A program made the position numbers and the translations under genes. The notes below the pieces were generated by a model. The model saw only the letters and a program-made list of their open reading frames with translations. It had not been told where the DNA came from and made no database searches. 64,000 bases of DNA from Colletes latitarsis (taxonomy: Eukaryota > Arthropoda > Insecta > Hymenoptera > Colletidae): NCBI RefSeq assembly GCF_051014445.1, contig NW_027488369.1:17006001-17070000 (forward strand), written 5' to 3'. Positions 35,613 through 49,569 of the stretch are shown piece after piece (within the stretch, counting starts at the first letter, position 1; the number at the start of each line of letters is the position of its first letter).

Positions 35613-36678
35613 AGCTATCGAGTATGAGAAATATGCGAAAGAATGAGCCTGATGAGAGAAAATCCCAGACCTAACCTAGACCTAACATGAATTATTCTCT
35701 AAAATATTGGTCGAAACCAGGTTTAATTGACTGATTCAGTGTGGTCCCACATTACTACGTGATCCAAACCAGAAAAAACCCAGGATCCGTTCAACAAGTA
35801 TGTGAAGAATGCGAAAGTATGAGTCTGATGAGTGAAAATCCCAGGCCTAACCTAGACCTATCATGCGTTATCCTCAAAAATATTGATCGAAACCTGGTTT
35901 AATCGACTGTTTCAGTGTGGTGCCACATTACTATGTGATCCAAACCAGAAAATAACCCAGGATCTGTTCAACGAGTATGTGAAGTGTGCGAAAGTATGAG
36001 TCTGATGAGGTCAAATCCCAGACCAATCCCAGACTTAACTTGTGTTATCCTCTAAAATATTGATCGAAACCTGGTTTAATCGACTGTTTCAGTGTGGTAC
36101 CACATTACTACGTGTTCCAAACCAGAAAAAACCCAGGATCAGTTCAACAAGTATAAGAAGAATGCGAAAGTATGAGACTGATGAGTGAAAATCCCTGGGC
36201 TAACCTAGACCTAACATGCGTTATCCTCTAAAATATTGATCCAAACCAGGTTTAATGGACTGTTTCAGTGTGGTACCACATTACTACGTGATACAAACCA
36301 GAAAAAACCCAGGATCCGTTCAACAAGTATGTGAGGAATGCGAAAGTATGAGTCTGATGAGTGAAAATCCCAGGGCTAACCTAGACCTAACATGCGTTAT
36401 CCTCAAAAATATTGATCGAAACCTGGTTTAATCAACTGTTTCAGTGTTGTACCACATTACTATGTGATCCGAACCAGAAAATAACCCAGGATCTGTTCAA
36501 CGAGTATGTGAAGAGTGCGGAAGTATGAGTCTGATGAGGTCAAATCCCAGACCAATCCCAGACTAAACTTGCGTTATCCTCTAAAATATTGATCGAAACC
36601 AGGTTTAATTGACTGTTTCACTGTTGTACTTCATTACTACGTGATCCAATCCAGAAAAAGCCCAGGATCTAGCTATCA
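35613..36678. repeat. Family 2 monomers completing the 5460-bp unit
   Basis: These are type 2a and 2b monomers that fill the gap between the family 1 island and the second copy of the long-range repeat. Variants such as GTATAAGAAGAATGCG (36151) and TTTCACTGTTGTACTTC (36617) mark individual units. No gene is visible. Confidence 0.78.
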
Positions 36679-39600
36679 AGTATGAGAAATATGCGAAAGA
36701 ATGAGCCTGATGAGAGAAAATCCCAGACCTAACCTAGACCTAACATGAATTAATCTCTAAAATATTGGTGGAAACCAGGTTTAATGGACTGTTTCAGTGT
36801 GGTACCACATTACTACGTGATACAAACCAGAAAAAACCCAGGATCCGTTCAACAAGTATGTGAGGAATGCGAAAGTATGAGTCTGATGAGTGAAAATCCC
36901 AGGGCTAACCTAGACCTAACATGCGTTATCCTCCAAAATATTGATCGAAACCTGTTTTAATCGACTGTTTCAGTTTGGTACCACATTACTATGTGATCCA
37001 AACCAGAAAATAACCCAGGACCTGTTCAACGAGTATGTGAAGTGTGCGTAGGTATGAGTCTGATGAGGGCATATCCCAGACCTATCCCAGACCTAACTTG
37101 CGTTATCCTCTAAAATATTGATCGAAACCAGGCTTAACCGACTGTTCCAGTGTGGATCCACATTACTACGTGATCCAAACCAGAAAAAACCCAGGATCAG
37201 TTCAACAAGTTTGTGAAGAATGCGAAAGTATGAGTCTGATGAGTGAATATCCCAGGCCTAACCTAGACCTAACATGCGTTGTCCTCAAAAATATTAATCG
37301 AAACCTGGTTTAATCGACTGTTTCAGTGTGGTACCACATTACTATGTGATCCGAACCAGAAAATAACCCAGGATCTGTTCAACGAGTATGTGAAGTGTGC
37401 GAAAGTATGAGTCTGATGAGGGCAAATCCCAGACCTATCCCAGACCTAACATGCGTTATCCTCTAAAATATTTATCACGACCAGGTTTAATTGATTGTTT
37501 CAGTGTGGACCCACATTACTACGTGATCCAAACCAGAAAAAACCCAGGATCCGTTCAACAAGTATGTGAAGAATGCGAAAGTATGAGTCTGATGAATGAA
37601 AATCCCAGGCCTAACCTAGACCTAACATGCGTTATCTTCAAAAATATTGATCGAAACCTGGTTTAATCGACTGTTTCAGTGTGGTACCACATTACTATGT
37701 GACCCAAACCAGAAAATAACCCAGGATCTGTTCAACGAGTATGTGAAAAATGCGAAACTGTGAGCCTGATGAGAGCAAATCTTAGACCTAACCCAGACCT
37801 AAGATGCGTTATCCTCTAAAATATTTATCCAGGCCAGGTTTCATTGAGTGTTTCAGTGTGGTACCACTTTACTACGTGATCCAATCCAGAAATAGCCCAG
37901 GATCTAGCCATGAAGTATGAGATATATGCGATAGTAAGAGCCTGATGAGGGCAAATCCTAGACCTATCCCAGACCTAACTTGCGTTGTCCTCTAAAATAT
38001 TGAGCGAAACCAGGTTTGATGGACTGTTTCAGTGTGGTACCACACTACTACGGGATCCAAACCAGAAAAAACCCAGGATCTGTTCAACAAGTATGTGAAA
38101 AACGCGAAAGTAGTAGCCTGATGAGGTCAAATCCCAGACCAATCCCAGACTTAACTTTCGTTATCCTCTATGATATTTATCAAGACCAGGTTTAATTAAT
38201 TGTTTCAGTGTGGACCCACAATACTACGTGATCCAAACCAGAAAAAACCCAGGATCCGTTCAACAAGTATGTGAAGAATGCGAAAGTATGAGTCTGATGA
38301 GTGAAAATCCCAGGGCTAACCTAGACCTAACATGCGTTATCCTCTAAAATATTGATCCAAACCAGGTTTAATGGACTGTTTCAGTGTGGTACCACACTAC
38401 TACGTGATACAAACCAGCAAAAACCCAGGATCTGTTCAACAAGTATGTGAAAAACGCGAAAGTATGAGTCTGATGAGGGCGAATCCCAGACCTATGCCAG
38501 ACCTAACTTGCGTTGTCCTCTAAAATATTTATCAAGACCAGGTTTAATTGAATGTTTCAGTGTGGTACCACATTACTACGTGATCAAAACCAGAAAAAAC
38601 CCAAGATCCGTTCAACAAGTATGTGAAGAATGCGAAAGTATGAGTCTGATCAGTGAAAATCTCAGGCCTTACCTAGACCTAACTTGCGTTGTCCTCTAAA
38701 ATATTGATCGAAACTAGGTTTAATTGACTGTTTCAGTGTTGTACTTCATTACTACGTGATGCAATCCAGAAAAAGCCCAAGATCTAGCCATCAAGTATGA
38801 GAAATATGCGAAAGAGTGAGCCTGATGGGAGCAAATCCCTGACCTAACCTAGACCTACAATGAATTATTCTCTAAAATATTGATCAAAACCAGGTTTAAT
38901 TGACTGTTTCAGTGTGGTACCACACTACTACGTGATACAAACCAGCAAAAACCCAGGATCTGTTCAACAAGTATGTGAAAAACGCGAAAGTATGAGTCTG
39001 ATGAGGGCGAATCCCAGACCTATGCCAGACCTAACTTGCGTTGTCCTCTAAAATATTTATCAAGACCAGGTTTAATTGAATGTTTCAGTGTGGTACCACA
39101 TTACTACGTGATCAAAACCAGAAAAAACCCAGGATCCGTTCAACAAGTATGTGAAGAATGCGAAAGTATGAGTCTGATCAGTGAAAATCTCAGGCCTTAC
39201 CTAGACCTAACATGCGTTGTCCTCTAAAATATTGATGGAAACCAGGTTTCAATGACTGTTTCAGTGTGGTACTACATTACTACGTGATGCAATCCAGAAA
39301 TAGCCCAGGATCTAGCCATCAAGTATGAGAAATATGCGAAAGAATGAGCCTGATGAGAGCAAATCCCAGACCTAACCTAGACCTAACATGCGTTATCCCC
39401 TAAAATATTGAGCGAAACCAGGTTTAATGGACTGTTTCAGTGTGGTACCACACTACTTCGTGATCCAAACCAGAGAAAGCCCAGGATCTGTTCAAGAAGT
39501 ATGTGAAAAACGCTATACTGTGAGCCTGATGAGGGCAAATCCTAGACCTAACCCAGACCTAACATGCGTTATCCTCTAAAATATTTATCAAGATCAGGTT

Positions 39601-40123
39601 TAATTGATTGTTTCAGTGTGGTCCCACATTACTACGTGATCCAAACCAGAAAAAACCCAGTATCTGTTCAACATGTATGAGAAATATGCGAAAGAATGAG
39701 CCTGATGTAAGCAAATCCCAGACCTAACCTAGACCTAACATGAATTATTCTCTAAAATATTGATCGAAACCAGGTTTACTTGACTGCTTCAGTGTGCTCC
39801 CACATTACTACGTGATCCAAACCAGAAAAAACCCAGGATCCGTTCAGCAAGTATGTGAAGAATGCGAAAGTATGAGTCTGATGAGGGAAAATCCCAGGCC
39901 TAACCTAGACCTAACATGCGCTATCCTCTAAAATATTGATCGAAACCAGGTTTAGTCGACTGTTTCAGTGTGGTCCCACATTACTACGTGATCCAAACCA
40001 GAAAAAACCCAGGAGCCGTTCAACAAGTATGTGAAGAATGCGAAAGTATGAGTCGGATGAGGTCAAATCCCAGACCTATCCCAGACTTAACTTGCGTTAT
40101 CCTCTAAAATATTGACCGAAACC
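36679..40123. repeat. Family 2 long-range repeat, copy 2
   Basis: This stretch matches 31219-34487 at offset 5460 and then 5636. The extra monomer lies around 37995-38280. Only scattered substitutions are visible; for example AATTATTCTC becomes AATTAATCTC at 36749. At 40123 this copy continues in family 2 (TTTAATCGACTGTTTCAGCG), where copy 1 enters the family 1 island. Confidence 0.87.
38336..38511 (+). repeat. Reference monomer, family 2 type 2a
   Basis: This exactly 176-bp unit represents family 2. Its diagnostic bases against family 1 are ATTGATCCAAACC (more often ATTGATCGAAACC), GGATCTGTTCAACAAGTATG in place of GGCCAACAAGTATG, GAGTCTGATGAGGGC, and an ending built on AGACCTAAC before TGCGTT. 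The arms of the family 1 dyad are broken here because GGCC on the right is replaced by GTTC. Confidence 0.88.
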
Positions 40124-41379
40124 AGGTTTAATCGACTGTTTCAGCGTGGTACCACATTACTACGTGATACAATCCAGAAACAGCCCAGGATCTAGCCATG
40201 AAGTATGAGAAATATGCGAAAGTATGAGCCTGATGAGGGCAAATCCTAGACCTAACCCAAACCTAACATGCGTTATCCTCTAAAATATTTATCAAGACCA
40301 GGTTTAATTGAATGTTGCAGTGTGGTGCCACATTACTACGTCAACCAAACCAGAAAAAGCCCTGGATCCGTTCAACAAGTATGTTAAAACTGCGACAGTA
40401 TGACCCTGATGAGGGCAAATCCCAAGCCTAACCTAGACCTAACATGCGTTGTCCTCTAAAATATTGATGGAAACCAGGTTTAATTGACTGTTTCAGTGTT
40501 GTACTTCATTACTACGTGATGCAATCCAGAAAAAGCCCAGGATCTGTTCTACATGTATGAAAAATATGCGAAAGAATGAGCCTGATGAGAGCAAATCCCA
40601 GACCTAACCTAGACCTAACATGAATTATTCTCTAAAATATTGATCGAAACCAGGTTTAATTGACTGTTTCAGTGTGGTACCACATTACTACGTGATCCAA
40701 TCCAGAAATAGCCCAGGATCTAGCCATGAAGTATGAGAAATATGCGAAAGCATGAGCCTGATGAGGGCAAATCCTAGACCTAACCCAGACCTAACATGCG
40801 TTATTCTGTAAAATATTGATGGAAACCAGGTTTAATTGACTGTTTCAGTGTTGTACTTCATTACTACGTGATCCAAAACAGAAAAAACCCAGGATCTGTT
40901 CTACATGTATGAAAAATATGCGAAAGAATGAGCCTGATGAGAGCAAATCCCAGACCTAACCTAGACCTAACATGAATTATTCTCTAAAATATTGATCGAA
41001 ACCAGGTTTAATTGACTGTTTCAGTGTGGTACCACATTACTACGTGATCCAATCCAGAAATAGACCAGGATCTAGCCATGAAGTATGAGAAATATGCGAA
41101 AGTATGAGCCTGATGAGGGCAAATCCTAGACCTAACCCTGACCTAACATGCGTGATTCTGTAAAATTTTTATCAAGACCAGGTTTAATTGAATGTTTCAT
41201 TGTGGTACCTCATTACTACGTGATCAAAACCAGAAAAAACCCAGGATCCGTTCAACAAGTATGTGAAGAATGCGAAAGTATGAGTCTGATGAGGTCAAAT
41301 CCCAGGCCTAACCTAGACCTAGCATGAATTATTCTCTAAAATATTGATCGAAACCAGGTTTAATTGACTGTTTCAGTGT
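38388..41379. repeat. Family 2 17-monomer HOR (2992 bp), copy 1
   Basis: The unit of exactly 17 x 176 bp overlaps the end of the long-range repeat and recurs at offset 2992. Markers include ACCACACTACTACGTGATAC with CAGCAAAAACCC (38389, 41381), AATCTCAGGCCTTACC, CACTACTTCGTGATCC, the GGAGCCGTTCAACAAG monomer (40013, 43005) and the GAATGTTGCAGTGTGGTGCC monomer. A 63-codon plus-strand frame recurs with the unit; it is not considered coding. Confidence 0.87.
40624..40799 (+). repeat. Reference monomer, family 2 type 2b
   Basis: This 176-bp unit represents the other common family 2 variant. It has CAATCCAGAAATAGCCC, then GGATCTAGCCATGAAGTATG, AGAAATATGCGAAAG, GAGCCTGATGAGGGC and AAATCCTAGACCTAACCC. 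Types 2a and 2b are interspersed throughout the family 2 blocks. Confidence 0.86.
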
Positions 41380-43458
41380 GGTACCACACTACTACGTGAT
41401 ACAAACCAGCAAAAACCCAGGATCTGTTCAACAAGTATGTGAAAAACGCGAAAGTATGAGTCTGATGAGGGCGAATCCCAGACCTATGCCAGACCTAACT
41501 TGCGTTGTCCTCTAAAATATTTATCAAGACCAGGTTTAATTGAATGTTTCAGTGTGGTACCACATTACTACGTGATCAAAACCAGAAAAAACCCAAGATC
41601 CGTTCAACAAGTATGTGAAGAATGCGAAAGTATGAGTCTGATCAGTGAAAATCTCAGGCCTTACCTAGACCTAACTTGCGTTGTCCTCTAAAATATTGAT
41701 CGAAACTAGGTTTAATTGACTGTTTCAGTGTTGTACTTCATTACTACGTGATGCAATCCAGAAAAAGCCCAAGATCTAGCCATCAAGTATGAGAAATATG
41801 CGAAAGAGTGAGCCTGATGGGAGCAAATCCCTGACCTAACCTAGACCTACAATGAATTATTCTCTAAAATATTGATCAAAACCAGGTTTAATTGACTGTT
41901 TCAGTGTGGTACCACACTACTACGTGATACAAACCAGCAAAAACCCAGGATCTGTTCAACAAGTATGTGAAAAACGCGAAAGTATGAGTCTGATGAGGGC
42001 GAATCCCAGACCTATGCCAGACCTAACTTGCGTTGTCCTCTAAAATATTTATCAAGACCAGGTTTAATTGAATGTTTCAGTGTGGTACCACATTACTACG
42101 TGATCAAAACCAGAAAAAACCCAGGATCCGTTCAACAAGTATGTGAAGAATGCGAAAGTATGAGTCTGATCAGTGAAAATCTCAGGCCTTACCTAGACCT
42201 AACATGCGTTGTCCTCTAAAATATTGATGGAAACCAGGTTTCAATGACTGTTTCAGTGTGGTACTACATTACTACGTGATGCAATCCAGAAATAGCCCAG
42301 GATCTAGCCATCAAGTATGAGAAATATGCGAAAGAATGAGCCTGATGAGAGCAAATCCCAGACCTAACCTAGACCTAACATGCGTTATCCTCTAAAATAT
42401 TGAGCGAAACCAGGTTTAATGGACTGTTTCAGTGTGGTACCACACTACTTCGTGATCCAAACCAGAGAAAGCCCAGGATCTGTTCAAGAAGTATGTGAAA
42501 AACGCTATACTGTGAGCCTGATGAGGGCAAATCCTAGACCTAACCCAGACCTAACATGCGTTATCCTCTAAAATATTTATCAAGATCAGGTTTAATTGAT
42601 TGTTTCAGTGTGGTCCCACATTACTACGTGATCCAAACCAGAAAAAACCCAGTATCTGTTCAACATGTATGAGAAATATGCGAAAGAATGAGCCTGATGT
42701 AAGCAAATCCCAGACCTAACCTAGACCTAACATGAATTATTCTCTAAAATATTGATCGAAACCAGGTTTACTTGACTGCTTCAGTGTGGTCCCACATTAC
42801 TACGTGATCCAAACCAGAAAAAACCCAGGATCCGTTCAGCAAGTATGTGAAGAATGCGAAAGTATGAGTCTGATGAGGGAAAATCCCAGGCCTAACCTAG
42901 ACCTAACATGCGCTATCCTCTAAAATATTGATCGAAACCAGGTTTAGTCGACTGTTTCAGTGTGGTCCCACATTACTACGTGATCCAAACCAGAAAAAAC
43001 CCAGGAGCCGTTCAACAAGTATGTGAAGAATGCGTAAGTATGAGTCTGATGAGGTCAAATCCCAGACCTATCCCAGACTTAACTTGCGTTATCCTCTAAA
43101 ATATTGATCGAAACCAGGTTTAATCGACTGTTTCAGCGTGGTACCACATTACTACGTGATACAATCCAGAAACAGCCCAGGATCTAGCCATGAAGTATGA
43201 GAAATATGCGAAAGTATGAGCCTGATGAGGGCAAATCCTAGACCTAACCCAAACCTAACATGCGTTATCCTCTAAAATATTTATCAAGACCAGGTTTAAT
43301 TGAATGTTGCAGTGTGGTGCCACATTACTACGTTAACCAAACCAGAAAAAACCCTGGATCCGTTCAACAAGTATGTTAAAACTGCGACAGTATGACCCTG
43401 ATGAGGGCAAATCCCAGGCCTAACCTAGACCTAACATGCGTTGTCCTCTAAAATATTG
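41380..43458. repeat. Family 2 17-monomer HOR, copy 2 (truncated)
   Basis: This stretch follows copy 1 at offset 2992 for about 2.08 kb with few substitutions; for example CGTCAACC becomes CGTTAACC near 43332. It breaks near 43458, where copy 1 has ATTGATGGAAACC and this copy has ATTGAGCGAAACC. Confidence 0.86.
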
Positions 43459-44137
43459 AGCGAAACCAGGTTTAATGGACTGTTTCAGTGTGGTACCACA
43501 CTACTTCGTGATCCAAACCAGAGAAAGCCCAGGATCTGTTCAAGAAGTATGTGAAAAACGCTAAACTGTGAGCCTGATGAGGGCAAATCCTAGACCTAAC
43601 CCAGACCTAACATGCGTTATCCTCTAAAATATTGAGCGAAACCAGGTTTAATTGACTGTTTCAGTGTGGTACTACATTACTACGTGATCCAATCCAGAAA
43701 TAGCCCAGGATCTAGCCATGAAGTATGAGAAATATGCGAAAGCATGCCCCCGATGAGGGCAAATCCTAGACCTAACCCAGACCTAACATGCGTTATTCTG
43801 TAAAATATTGATGGAAACCAGGTTTAATTGACTGTTTCAGTGTCGTACTTCATTACTACGTGATCCAAAACAGAAAAAACCCAGGATCTGTTCTACATGT
43901 ATGAAAAATATGCGAAAGAATGAGCCTGATGAGAGCAAATCCCAGACCTAACCTAGACCTAACATGCGTTATCCTCTAAAATATTGAGCGAAACCAGGTT
44001 TAATGGACTGTTTCAGTGTGGTACCACACTACTTCGTGATCCAAACCAGAGAAAGCCCAGGATCTGTTCAAGAAGTATGTGAAAAACGCTAAACTGTGAG
44101 CCTGATGAGGGCAAATCCTAGACCTAACCCAGACCTA
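43459..44137. repeat. Trimer duplication (528 bp) in family 2
   Basis: The monomer starting ATTGAGCGAAACCAGG, with CACTACTTCGTGATCC and CGCTAAACTGTGAGCC, occurs at about 43457 and again at 43985, an offset of 528 or three monomers. The stretch between carries 2b-type monomers, including one with GCATGCCCCCGATGAGGGC (43741-43759). Confidence 0.78.
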
Positions 44138-46837
44138 ACATGCGTTATCCTCTAAAATATTTATCAAGATCAGGTTTAATTGATTGTTTCAGTGTGGTCC
44201 CACATTACTACGTGATCCAAACCAGAAAATACCCAGGATCCGTTCAGCAAGTATGTGAAGAATGCGAAAGTATGAGTCTGATGAGGGAAAATCCCAGGCC
44301 TAACCTAGACCTAACATGCGCTATCCTCTAAAATATTGATCGAAACCAGGTTTAGTCGACTGTTTCAGTGTGGTCCCACATTACTACGTGATCCAAACCA
44401 GAAAAAACCCAGGAGCCGTTCAACAAGTATGTGAAGAATGCGAAAGTATGAGTCTGATGAGGTCAAATCCCAGACCTATCCCAGACTTAACTTGCGTTAT
44501 CCTCTAAAATATTGATCGAAACCAGGTTTAATCGACTGTTTCAGCGTGGTACCACATTACTACGTGATACAATCCAGAAACAGCCCAGGATCTAGCCATG
44601 AAGTTTGAGAAATATGCGAAAGTATGAGCCTGATGAGGGCAAATCCTAGACCTAACCCAAACCTAACATGCGTTATCCTCTAAAATATTTATCAAGACCA
44701 GGTTTAATTGAATGTTGCAGTGTGGTGCCACATTACTACGTTAACCAAACCAGAAAAAACCCTGGATCCGTTCAACAAGTATGTTAAAACTGCGACAGTA
44801 TGACCCTGATGAGGGCAAATCCCAGGCCTAACCTAGACCTAACATGCGTTGTCCTCTAAAATATTGATGGAAACCAGGTTTAATTGACTGTTTCAGTGTT
44901 GTACTTCATTACTACGTGATGCAATCCAGAAAAAGCCCAGGATCTGTTCTACATGTATGAAAAATATGCGAAAGAATGAGCCTGATGAGAGCAAATCCCA
45001 GACCTAACCTAGACCTAACATGAATTATTCTCTAAAATATTGATCGAAACCAGGTTTAATTGACTGTTTCAGTGTGGTACCACATTACTACGTGATCCAA
45101 TCCAGAAATAGCCCAGGATCTAGCCATGAAGTATGAGAAATATGCGAAAGCATGAGCCTGATGAGGGCAAATCCTAGACCTAACCCTGACCTAACATGCG
45201 TGATTCTGTAAAATTTTTATCAAGACCAGGTTTAATTGAATGTTTCATTGTGGTACCTCATTACTACGTGATCAAAACCAGAAAAAACCCAGGATCCGTT
45301 CAACAAGTATGTGAAAAATGCGAAAGTATGAGTCTGATGAGGTCAAATCCCAGGCCTAACCTAGACCTAGCATGAATTATTCTCTAAAATATTGATCGAA
45401 ACCAGGTTTAATTGACTGTTTCAGTGTGGTCCCACATTACTACGTGATCCAACCCAGAAAAAACCCAGGATCTGTTCAACAAGTATGTAAAAAACGCTAA
45501 ACTGTGAGACTGATGAGGGCAAATCTTAGACCTAACCCAGACCTAAGATGCGTTATCCTCTAAAATATTTACCCAGACCAGGTTTCATTGAATGTTTCAG
45601 TGTGGTACCACTTTACTACGTGATCCAATCCAGAAATAGCCCATGATCTAGCCACGAAGTATGAGAAATATGCGAAAGTATGAGCCTGATGAGGGCAAAT
45701 CCCAGACCTATCCCAGACCTAACTTGCGTTGTCCTCTAAGAGATTGATGGAAACCAGGTTTAATTGACTGTTTCAGTGTTGTACTTCATTACTACGTGAT
45801 CCAAACCCGAAAAAACCCAGGATCTAGCCATCAAGTATGAGAAATATGCGGAAGAATGAGCCTGATGAGGGCAAATCCTAGACCTATCCCAGACCTAACT
45901 TGCGTTATCCTCTAAAATATTGATCGAAACCAGGTTTAATTGACTGTTTCAGTGTTGTACTTCATTACTACGTGATCCAATCCAGAAAAAGCCCATGATC
46001 TAGCCATGAAGTATGAGAAATATGCGAAAGCATGAGCCTGATGAGGGCAAATCCTAGACCTAACCCTGACCTAACATGCGTGATTCTGTAAAATTTTTAT
46101 CAAGACCAGGTTTAATTGAATGTTTCATTGTGGTACCTCATTACTACGTGATCAAAACCAGAAAAAACCCAGGATCCGTTCAACAAGTATGTGAAGAATG
46201 CGAAAGTATGAGTCTGATGAGGTCAAATCCCAGGCCTAACCTAGACCTAGCATGAATTATTCTCTAAATTATTGATCGAAACCAGGTTTAACCGACTGTT
46301 CCAGTGTGGATCCATATTAGTACGTGATCCAAACCAGAAAAAACCCAGGATCAGTTCAACAAGTATGTGAAGAATGCGAAAGTATGAGTCTGATGAGTGA
46401 ATATCCCAGGCCTAACCTAGACCTAACACGCGTTGTCCTCAAAAATATTAATCGAAACCTGGTTTAATCGACTGTTTCAGTGTGGTACCAAATTACTATG
46501 TGATCCGAACCAGAAAATAACCCAGGATCTGTTCAACGAGTATGTGAAGTGTGCGAAAGTATGAGTCTGATGAGGGCAAATCCCAGACCTATCCCAGACC
46601 TAACATGCGTTATCCTCTAAAATATTTATCACGACCAGGTTTAATTGATTGTTTCAGTGTGGACCCACATTACTACGTGATCCAAACCAGAAAAAACCCA
46701 GGATCCGTTCAACAAGTATGTGAAGAATGCGAAAGTATGAGTCTGATGAGTGAAAATCCCAGGGCTAACCTAGACCTAACATGCGTTATCCTCTAAAATA
46801 TTGATCCAAACCAGGTTTAATGGACTGTTTCAGTGTG
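44138..46837. repeat. Rearranged family 2 HOR copies
   Basis: The block 44239-44870 repeats 42831-43462 at offset 1408, with one monomer missing just upstream. Two related blocks with ATTCTGTAAAATTTTTATC and TTTCATTGTGGTACCTC follow near 45205 and 46086. The block from about 46281 repeats sequence at 31670 and 37130 (ACCGACTGTTCCAGTGTGG). No gene is visible. Confidence 0.76.
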
Positions 46838-49569
46838 GTACCACACTACTACGTGATACAAACCAGCAAAAACCCAGGATCTGTTCAACAAGTATGTGAA
46901 AAACGCGAAAGTATGAGTCTGATGAGGGCGAATCCCAGACCTATGCCAGACCTAACTTGCGTTGTCCTCTAAAATATTTATCAAGACCAGGTTTAATTGA
47001 ATGTTTCAGTGTGGTACCACATTACTACGTGATCAAAACCAGAAAAAACCCAAGATCCGTTCAACAAGTATGTGAAGAATGCGAAAGTATGAGTCTGATC
47101 AGTGAAAATCTCAGGCCTTACCTAGGCCTAACTTGCGTTGTCCTCTAAAATATTGATCGAAGCTAGGTTTAATTGACTGTTTCAGTGTTGTACTTCATTA
47201 CTACGTGATGCAATCCAGAAAAAGCCCAAGATCTAGCCATCAAGTATGAGAAATATGCGAAAGAGTGAGCCTGATGGGAGCAAATCCCTGACCTAACCTA
47301 GACCTACAATGAATTATTCTCTAAAATATTGATCAAAACCAGGTTTAATTGACTGTTTCAGTGTGGTACCACACTACTACGTGATACAAACCAGCAAAAA
47401 CCCAGGATCTGTTCAACAAGTATGTGAAAAACGCGAAAGTATGAGTCTGATGAGGGCGAATCCCAGACCTATGCCAGACCTAACTTGCGTTGTCCTCTAA
47501 AATATTTATCAAGACCAGGTTTAATTGAATGTTTCAGTGTGGTACCACATTACTACGTGATCAAAACCAGAAAAAACCCAGGATCCGTTCAACAAGTATG
47601 TGAAGAATGCGAAAGTATGAGTCTGATCAGTGAAAATCTCAGGCCTTACCTAGACCTAACAGGCGTTGTCCTCTAAAATATTGATGGAAACCAGGTTTCA
47701 ATGACTGTTTCAGTGTGGTACTACATTACTACGTGATGCAATACAGAAATAGCCCAGGATCTAGCCATCAAGTATGAGAAATATGCGAAAGAATGAGCCT
47801 GATGAGAGCAAATCCCTGACCTAACCTAGACCTAACATGCGTTATCCTCTAAAATATTGAGCGAAACCAGGTTTAATGGACTGTTTCAGTGTGGTACCAC
47901 ACTACTTCGTGATCCAAACCAGAGAAAGCCCAGGATCTGTTCAAGAAGTATGTGAAAAACGCTATACTGTGAGCCTGATGAGGGCAAATCCTAGACCTAA
48001 CCCAGACCTAACATGCGTTATCCTCTAAAATATTGATCGAAACCAGGTTTACTTGACTGCTTCAGTGTGGTCCCACATTACTACGTGATCCAAACCAGAA
48101 AAAACCCAGGATCCGTTCAGCAAGTATGTGAAGAATGCGAAGGTATGAGTCTGATGAGGGAAAATCCCAGGCCTAACCTAGACCTAACATGCGCTATCCT
48201 CTAAAATATTGATCGAAACCAGGTTTAGTCGACTGTTTCAGTGTGGTCCCACATTACTACGTGATCCAAACCAGAAAAAACCCAGGAGCCGTTCAACATG
48301 TATGTGAAGAATGCGAAAGTATGAGTCTGATGAGGTCAAATCCCAGACCTATCCCAGACTTAACTTGCGTTATCCTCTAAAATATTGATCGAAACCAGGT
48401 TTAATCGACTGTTTCAGCGTGGTACCACATTACTACGTGATACAATCCAGAAACAGCCCAGGATCTAGCCATGAAGTATGAGAAATATGCGAAAGTATGA
48501 GCCTGATGAGGGCAAATCCTAGACCTAACCCAAACCTAACATGCGTTATCCTCTAAAATATTTATCAAGACCAGGTTTAATTGAATGTTGCTGTGTGGTG
48601 CCACATTACTACGTTAAACAAACCAGAAAAAACCCTGGATCCGTTCAACAAGTATGTTAAAACTGCGACAGTATGACCCTGATGAGGGCAAATCCCAGGC
48701 CTAACCTAGACCTAACATGCGTTGTCCTCTAAAATATTGATGGAAACCAGGTTTAATTGACTGTTTCAGTGTTGTACTTCATTACTACGTGATGCAATCC
48801 AGAAAAAGCCCAGGATCTGTTCTACATGTATGAAAAATATGCGAAAGAATGAGCCTGATGAGAGCAAATCCCAGACCTAACCTAGACCTAACATGAATTA
48901 TTCTCTAAAATATTGATCGAAACCAGGTTTAACTGACTGTTTCAGTGTGGTACCACATTACTACGTGATCCAATCCAGAAATAGCCGAGGATCTAGCCAT
49001 GAAGTATGAGAAATATGCGAAAGTATGAGCCTGATGAGGGCAAATCCTAGACCTAACCCAGCCCTAACATGCGTTATTCTGTAAAATATTGATGGAATCC
49101 AGGTTTAATTGACTGTTTCAGTGTTGTACTTCATTACTACGTGATCCAAAACAGAAAAAACCCAGGATCTGTTCTACATGTATGAAAAATATGCGAAAGA
49201 ATGAGCCTGATGAGAGCAAATCCCAGACCTAACCTAGACCTAACATGAATTATTCTCTAAAATATTGATCGAAACCAGGTTTAATTGACTGTTTCAGTGT
49301 GGTACCACATTACTACGTGATCCAATCCAGAAATAGCCCAGGATCTAGCCATGAAGTATGAGAAATATGCGAAAGTATGAGCCTGATGAGGGCAAATCCT
49401 AGACCTAGCCCTGACCTAACATGCGTGATTCTGTAAAATTTTTATCAAGACCAGGTTTTATTGAATGTTTCATTGTGGTACCTCATTACTACGTGATCAA
49501 AACCAGAAAAAACCCAGGATCCGTTCAACAAGTATGTGAAGAATGCGAAAGTATGAGTCTGATGAGGTC
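46838..49569. repeat. Third family 2 17-mer-derived copy
   Basis: This stretch matches 41381 onward at offset 5457. After loss of the monomer with TTATCAAGATCAGG (near 48020) it continues at offset about 5281, up to about 48715. It then resembles the end of the first 17-mer copy (about 40457-41300), so it combines parts of both earlier copies. Confidence 0.78.
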
